A stretch of DNA of 64,000 nucleotides from Clostridium sp. LS (lineage in GTDB: Bacteria; Bacillota; Clostridia; Clostridiales; Clostridiaceae), in the NCBI RefSeq assembly GCF_002760435.1, contig NZ_AUUU01000043.1:1-64000 (forward strand). Reading direction: 5' to 3'. The notes beneath the pieces are model-generated. The model was not told where the DNA came from. It worked only from the letters and a program-made list of their open reading frames with translations, and did not search any database. Numbering within the stretch: position 1 is the stretch's first letter; the number at the start of each line of letters is the position of its first letter. Shown in pieces: positions 63,558-64,000 of the stretch. Made by a program: the position numbers and the translations under genes.

Positions 63558-64000
63558 TTAATGTATTGCTTTCTTTTTATACCTCTTTCCAGCACCTTCA
63601 ACACTAGTAATTGTAACTAATGCATCTTCATCAAAACCATTAATTATATTTTTCAATTTTGCAATTTCCAGTCTTGTTAATACCACATATATGACATCCA
63701 TTTGGTTTCCACTATATGCACCCTTCCCTTCTAAAAAGGTAATTCCTCTACCAAGCCTATCTATTATAGCTTCAGAAATATCTTTACTCTTATCAGAAAC
63801 AATAATTACTGCTTTTGATTCATCAAGGCCTTGAACAGTAATATCTATTGTTTTAAAAGCAATAAAGTAAGCTATTAGTGAATACATAGCTCTATCCCAG
63901 CCAAATATAAAACCTGAACTTCCTAAGATAAACAAATTAAAAAACATAACTATTTCTCCAATAGAAAATGCGCTTTTCTTATCAAGTATTATGGCTATAA
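63558..64000 (-). CDS. YitT-family membrane protein, C-terminal part (cut by window edge)
   Basis: The reading frame stays open to the window end, so the N terminus is missing. Visible: IILDKKSAFSIGEIVMFFNLFILGSSGFIFGWDRAMYSLIAYFIAFKTID, the last helices of the YitT/DUF161 membrane domain, then the C-terminal DUF2179 domain (SKAVIIVSDKSKDISEAIIDRLGRGITFLEGKGAYSGNQMDVIYVVLTRLEIAKLKNII). Such proteins have an unsettled role. The ATG at 63947 lies inside the membrane domain and is not the start. Confidence 0.85.
   Translation of the reverse strand, partial: IAIILDKKSAFSIGEIVMFFNLFILGSSGFIFGWDRAMYSLIAYFIAFKTIDITVQGLDESKAVIIVSDKSKDISEAIIDRLGRGITFLEGKGAYSGNQMDVIYVVLTRLEIAKLKNIINGFDEDALVTITSVEGAGKRYKKKAIH

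Noticed and set aside
63558..63947. ATG at 63947 as the start of a 129-residue protein
   Set aside because: The frame continues open to the window edge and encodes the preceding YitT helix, so the gene is truncated by the window.

Overview
The window is AT-rich, single-circle-type clostridial chromosome. T-box leaders on aminoacyl-tRNA synthetase genes, strong AGGAGG ribosome sites, long rho-independent terminators, a CoA-transferase, orphan PAS histidine kinases and a choline-binding-repeat amylase together suggest a saccharolytic, spore-forming Clostridium of cluster I (C. beijerinckii / C. saccharoperbutylacetonicum type). That placement is an inference from gene content. No rRNA, tRNA, phage, transposase or CRISPR array was seen.

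Layout. 1-9.7 kb, all on the minus strand: a divergent T-box-controlled methionyl-tRNA synthetase, an Opu-type osmoprotectant ABC operon headed by an EamA exporter, then metY and an Fe-S protein. 9.8-19.2 kb: proA (+), gltX and a DUF1697 gene behind a second T-box, a zinc-ribbon protein, a GNAT acetyltransferase, a class II aldolase-like protein that has lost its metal ligands paired with a CoA-transferase, and an alpha/beta hydrolase. 19.4-24.5 kb: a 1629-residue secreted amylase with six starch-binding modules and a choline-binding tail, with two LacI-type operators. 25-34.6 kb: a fructoselysine (Amadori product) regulon: GntR regulator, FrlD kinase, FrlB deglycase, YfcC carrier, FrlC-like epimerase, amidohydrolase and a polar amino-acid ABC importer, with matching AATACGTATT-type operators at two promoters. 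34.9-41.3 kb: a heterodimeric ABC exporter, a membrane protein and a NarL-type two-component system. 41.6-46 kb: two paralogous small proteins around a phosphoribosyltransferase, a GH20 hexosaminidase and a divergent orphan sugar-binding protein. 46-50.4 kb: serS with a third T-box, a MITE-like element, a YczE-family membrane protein, and a MarR/DUF2798 divergent pair. 50.5-64 kb: a phytase-like PTP fused to a GxGYxYP domain, a Q/N-rich protein, a soluble chemotaxis-type protein, two paralogous orphan histidine kinases, a DUF1002 protein, small membrane proteins and a YitT-family gene cut by the window edge.

Most notable: four intergenic elements (near 25.0, 34.8, 46.2 and 49.2 kb) share one architecture. 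Three of them have a TTGYCA...TGACA dyad exactly 11 bp upstream of TATAAT. All have a conserved TTTTTCATAAATAT block about 20-23 bp further on, and an ~100-nt predicted transcript ending in a long perfect hairpin; in three the hairpin loop reads (T)TACCCC or TTCCCCC. They look like a dispersed small-RNA gene family whose terminators are shared with the convergent protein genes. A separate 151-bp nested inverted repeat at 57.7 kb and a 205-bp TIR-flanked element at 48 kb are also unexplained by protein genes.
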